Assembly: GCA_964530215.1 (NCBI GenBank)
Contig: CAZHAJ010000028.1
Location: 1 to 15,969, forward strand
Length of the DNA: 15,969 nt
Direction of reading: 5' to 3'
Source: JAAXTT01 sp964530215
Lineage (GTDB): Bacteria; Bacillota; Desulfotomaculia; Desulfotomaculales; Desulfocucumaceae
Part shown: piece by piece, positions 14,496 through 15,969 of the stretch
Layout: each line of letters starts with the position of its first letter
How positions within the stretch are numbered: the first letter of the stretch is position 1
The notes under the pieces: generated by a model
The model's input: the letters and a program-made list of their open reading frames with translations, nothing else
Told to the model about the DNA's origin: nothing
Databases searched by the model: none
Made by a program: the position numbers and the translations under genes

Positions 14496-15464
14496 TTGAT
14501 TAAAAAACTGTTTTTTTTCCCTTCGAATAATTTAATATTATCTATACCTATAGTACTGGTTCTTGGATTTATAGTGGGTCTTTATGCAGATACCGATTTT
14601 CTTAAAGAATATATTTTGGTATTAACCTTTGCTATGATCTACCCCACTATGATTGGATTTAAATTGAAAGAAGCAATTCAATTATCCCACATGAGGCCTT
14701 TGGTATTATCATTAATTGCAAATTTTATCTTGATTCCCCCGGTAGCTTATATCCTTGGCGGGTTATTATTAGCCGAAAAGCCCGAAATGTTTGTGGGTTT
14801 AATCATGATATCACTGTTTCCCACCAGTGGTATGACCATATCCTGGACTATGCTAAGCAAAGGAAACGTTTTTGCAGCTATTAAAATCACAGCCATAAGC
14901 CTGTTGATTGGCTCCTTCCTTGCACCTTGGTATCTGTACTTTTTGGCGGGGAAATTCATTGAGGTGGATGTGCTGCAAATCTTTATCACCATTGCCCAAG
15001 TGGTTATCCTGCCTTTGATATTGGGAAGTATCACCTTTAAGCTGTTATTAAAAAAATACTCCCCGGAGCAGTTCAGTGAAAAAATCAAACCATACCTACC
15101 CGCAGTGAGTGTATGGGCAATGCTGTTTATTGTATTTATCAGTATCAGTATGAAATCATCTGTTATTTTATCAAATCCCAATATTCTGGTTGAGGCGGTA
15201 ATTGTTCTTTTTATTTTTTATATTTTCAACTTTACATTAAGTACTTTAATTGCCAGGATGACATTAGAACAAAAAGACGGCTTTGCATTTTTATATGGTA
15301 CAGTAATGAGAAACCTGTCCATTGCTTTGGGAATAGCAGTGGCATCATTTAGTCCCGATACCGCTCTGGTGGTGACCTTGGCCTTTATAATTCAGGTTCA
15401 AGGCGCAGCTTGGTATGGAAAACTTGCTCCAAAATATGGATGGCTTAATAAATCTAGTCCTTAA
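14496..15464 (+). CDS. BASS/ACR3-superfamily membrane transporter
   Basis: This 322-aa polytopic protein has about nine to ten hydrophobic helices and only short loops. The layout and the segment LFPTSGMTISWTML in the middle of the protein resemble the bile acid:sodium symporter and arsenite (ACR3) superfamily. That superfamily has two inverted five-helix repeats and carries organic anions, pyruvate or arsenite. The substrate cannot be assigned: no cysteine is present at the place where true Acr3 proteins have theirs, and no ars gene lies nearby. The start is TTG 14496, supported by AAGGAGG at 14481-14487, 9 bases upstream. It appears to be a single-gene transcript, between the bactofilin terminator and a hairpin at 15534-15565. 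Confidence 0.85.
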   Translation: MIKKLFFFPSNNLILSIPIVLVLGFIVGLYADTDFLKEYILVLTFAMIYPTMIGFKLKEAIQLSHMRPLVLSLIANFILIPPVAYILGGLLLAEKPEMFVGLIMISLFPTSGMTISWTMLSKGNVFAAIKITAISLLIGSFLAPWYLYFLAGKFIEVDVLQIFITIAQVVILPLILGSITFKLLLKKYSPEQFSEKIKPYLPAVSVWAMLFIVFISISMKSSVILSNPNILVEAVIVLFIFYIFNFTLSTLIARMTLEQKDGFAFLYGTVMRNLSIALGIAVASFSPDTALVVTLAFIIQVQGAAWYGKLAPKYGWLNKSSP

Positions 15465-15499
15465 GCCTATAATGTTTTTGGGGAGGGGCACAGGTGCCA

Positions 15500-15529
15500 T
15501 TGACATACTATATATAGATTTGATATTAT
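15500..15529 (+). promoter_or_regulatory. Possible promoter of the NrdJ gene
   Basis: TTGACA (15500-15505), an 18-base spacer and TATTAT (15524-15529) are a good sigma-A match with a start near 15536. That start falls on the first bases of the hairpin at 15534-15565, so either that hairpin forms at the 5' end of the mRNA or one of the two calls is wrong. Confidence 0.5.
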
Positions 15530-15533
15530 TATT

Positions 15534-15565
15534 AGCACCATATGATGTGGTTTGGTGGCTTTTTT
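15534..15565 (+). terminator. Hairpin with T-run, probable terminator
   Basis: AGCACCA (15534-15540) pairs with TGGTGGCT (15553-15560) with one bulged base, followed by six T. It could end the transporter transcript, 70 bases after its stop, or act as a leader structure of NrdJ. The stem is short. Confidence 0.5.
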
Positions 15566-15599
15566 ACTTTAATTATGCATAGAGAAAGTTGGGATAGCT

Positions 15600-15969
15600 T
15601 TGAGCTCAAAGGGGATAGTGCCAAAATCTTGGCCTAAAATGAAGTTGACTTCCACAGCCAAGGTGGTATTGGAAAAGAGGTATTTAAAAAAGGCAAAGGA
15701 CCAAGTGGCAGAGACCCCTGAAGATATGCTGTATAGGGTAGCCTCGGTGGTGGCTGATGTTGAGAAAAAGTACGGTAAATCCACTAACGAGACCAAGATT
15801 TTAGCTAAACAGTTTTATCAGATGATGGCAAGCCTAGAGTTTATGCCTAACTCACCAACTTTGATGAATGCCGGCAGAGACTTGGGTCAGCTCAGTGCCT
15901 GTTTTGTGCTTCCCATAGAAGACAGTATGGAGGATATTTTTGATGCCATTAAGTTTGCCGCTATCATTC
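15600..15969 (+). CDS. nrdJ: Class II (adenosylcobalamin-dependent) ribonucleotide reductase, N-terminal part
   Basis: The reading frame is open to the window edge and gives about 123 aa. The segments VVLEKRYLKK, ETPEDMLYRVA, FMPNSPTLMNAG and LSACFVLPIEDSMEDIFDA are characteristic of B12-dependent ribonucleotide reductase, which makes deoxyribonucleotides without needing oxygen. The cysteine in LSACFV corresponds to one of the active-site redox cysteines. The start is unsure. TTG 15600 gives the longest frame and adds 13 residues to ATG 15639, which matches the usual family N-terminus better; GTG 15618 follows AAGGGG at only 3 bases. None has a convincing ribosome binding site. No cobalamin riboswitch is seen upstream. 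The gene is cut by the window end; no frame damage is visible. Confidence 0.88.
   Translation, partial: MSSKGIVPKSWPKMKLTSTAKVVLEKRYLKKAKDQVAETPEDMLYRVASVVADVEKKYGKSTNETKILAKQFYQMMASLEFMPNSPTLMNAGRDLGQLSACFVLPIEDSMEDIFDAIKFAAII

Noticed and set aside
15519..15582. Short hydrophobic frame upstream of nrdJ
   Set aside because: It starts at a TTG with no ribosome binding site and overlaps the promoter and hairpin; likely chance in AT-rich DNA.

Overview
This AT-rich window looks like the chromosome of an anaerobic, low-GC Bacillota (Clostridia or Peptococcaceae-like). The evidence is strong AGGAGG-type ribosome binding sites with many GTG/TTG starts, a class II (B12-dependent) ribonucleotide reductase, a membrane polyferredoxin, a DUF438/hemerythrin/PAS protein, a bactofilin, and a probable selenocysteine gene. 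No rRNA, tRNA, CRISPR array, insertion sequence or phage gene was seen.

Layout. (1) 103-4467 (+): a three-gene MacAB-like export operon of ATPase, double-FtsX permease and HlyD-type adaptor. (2) 4479-5519 (-): a TerC-family membrane protein whose leader carries a yybP-ykoY manganese riboswitch and an intrinsic terminator. (3) 5588-9574 (+): a large GAF-PAS-GGDEF-HD-GYP cyclic-di-GMP protein followed by a membrane-anchored HtrA-like protease without PDZ. (4) 9558-10781 (-): a DUF438-hemerythrin-PAS sensor, convergent with the protease gene and overlapping it by 17 bp. (5) 10821-12634: a cluster with two nearly identical CsoR-family-type operators. It holds a polyferredoxin (+), a small selenoprotein-like gene (-) and a divergent PUA/ASCH-like small protein (+). 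(6) 12723-14353 (+): a polysaccharide deacetylase and a bactofilin, probably acting in envelope remodelling. (7) 14496-15464 (+): a BASS/ACR3-type transporter. (8) 15600 to the window end (+): the N-terminus of NrdJ.

The most interesting element is 11775-12068 (-), a stretch that ordinary gene calling would leave as non-coding. Read on the minus strand it encodes a 97-residue protein resembling the HesB-related, CC/Se-motif (seleno)protein family, interrupted by a single in-frame TGA exactly where the family has its Cys/Sec. Directly after the TGA lies a stem-loop with the geometry of a bacterial SECIS element. The gene starts 13 bp from an operator that matches, at 15 of 16 core positions, the operator at the start site of the polyferredoxin promoter. 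I infer a small CsoR/CstR-type regulon (copper or reactive sulfur) joining a redox polyferredoxin, an IscA/HesB-like selenoprotein and a small unknown protein. The regulator itself is not in the window.

Family assignments are from recognisable motifs only; no database search was run.
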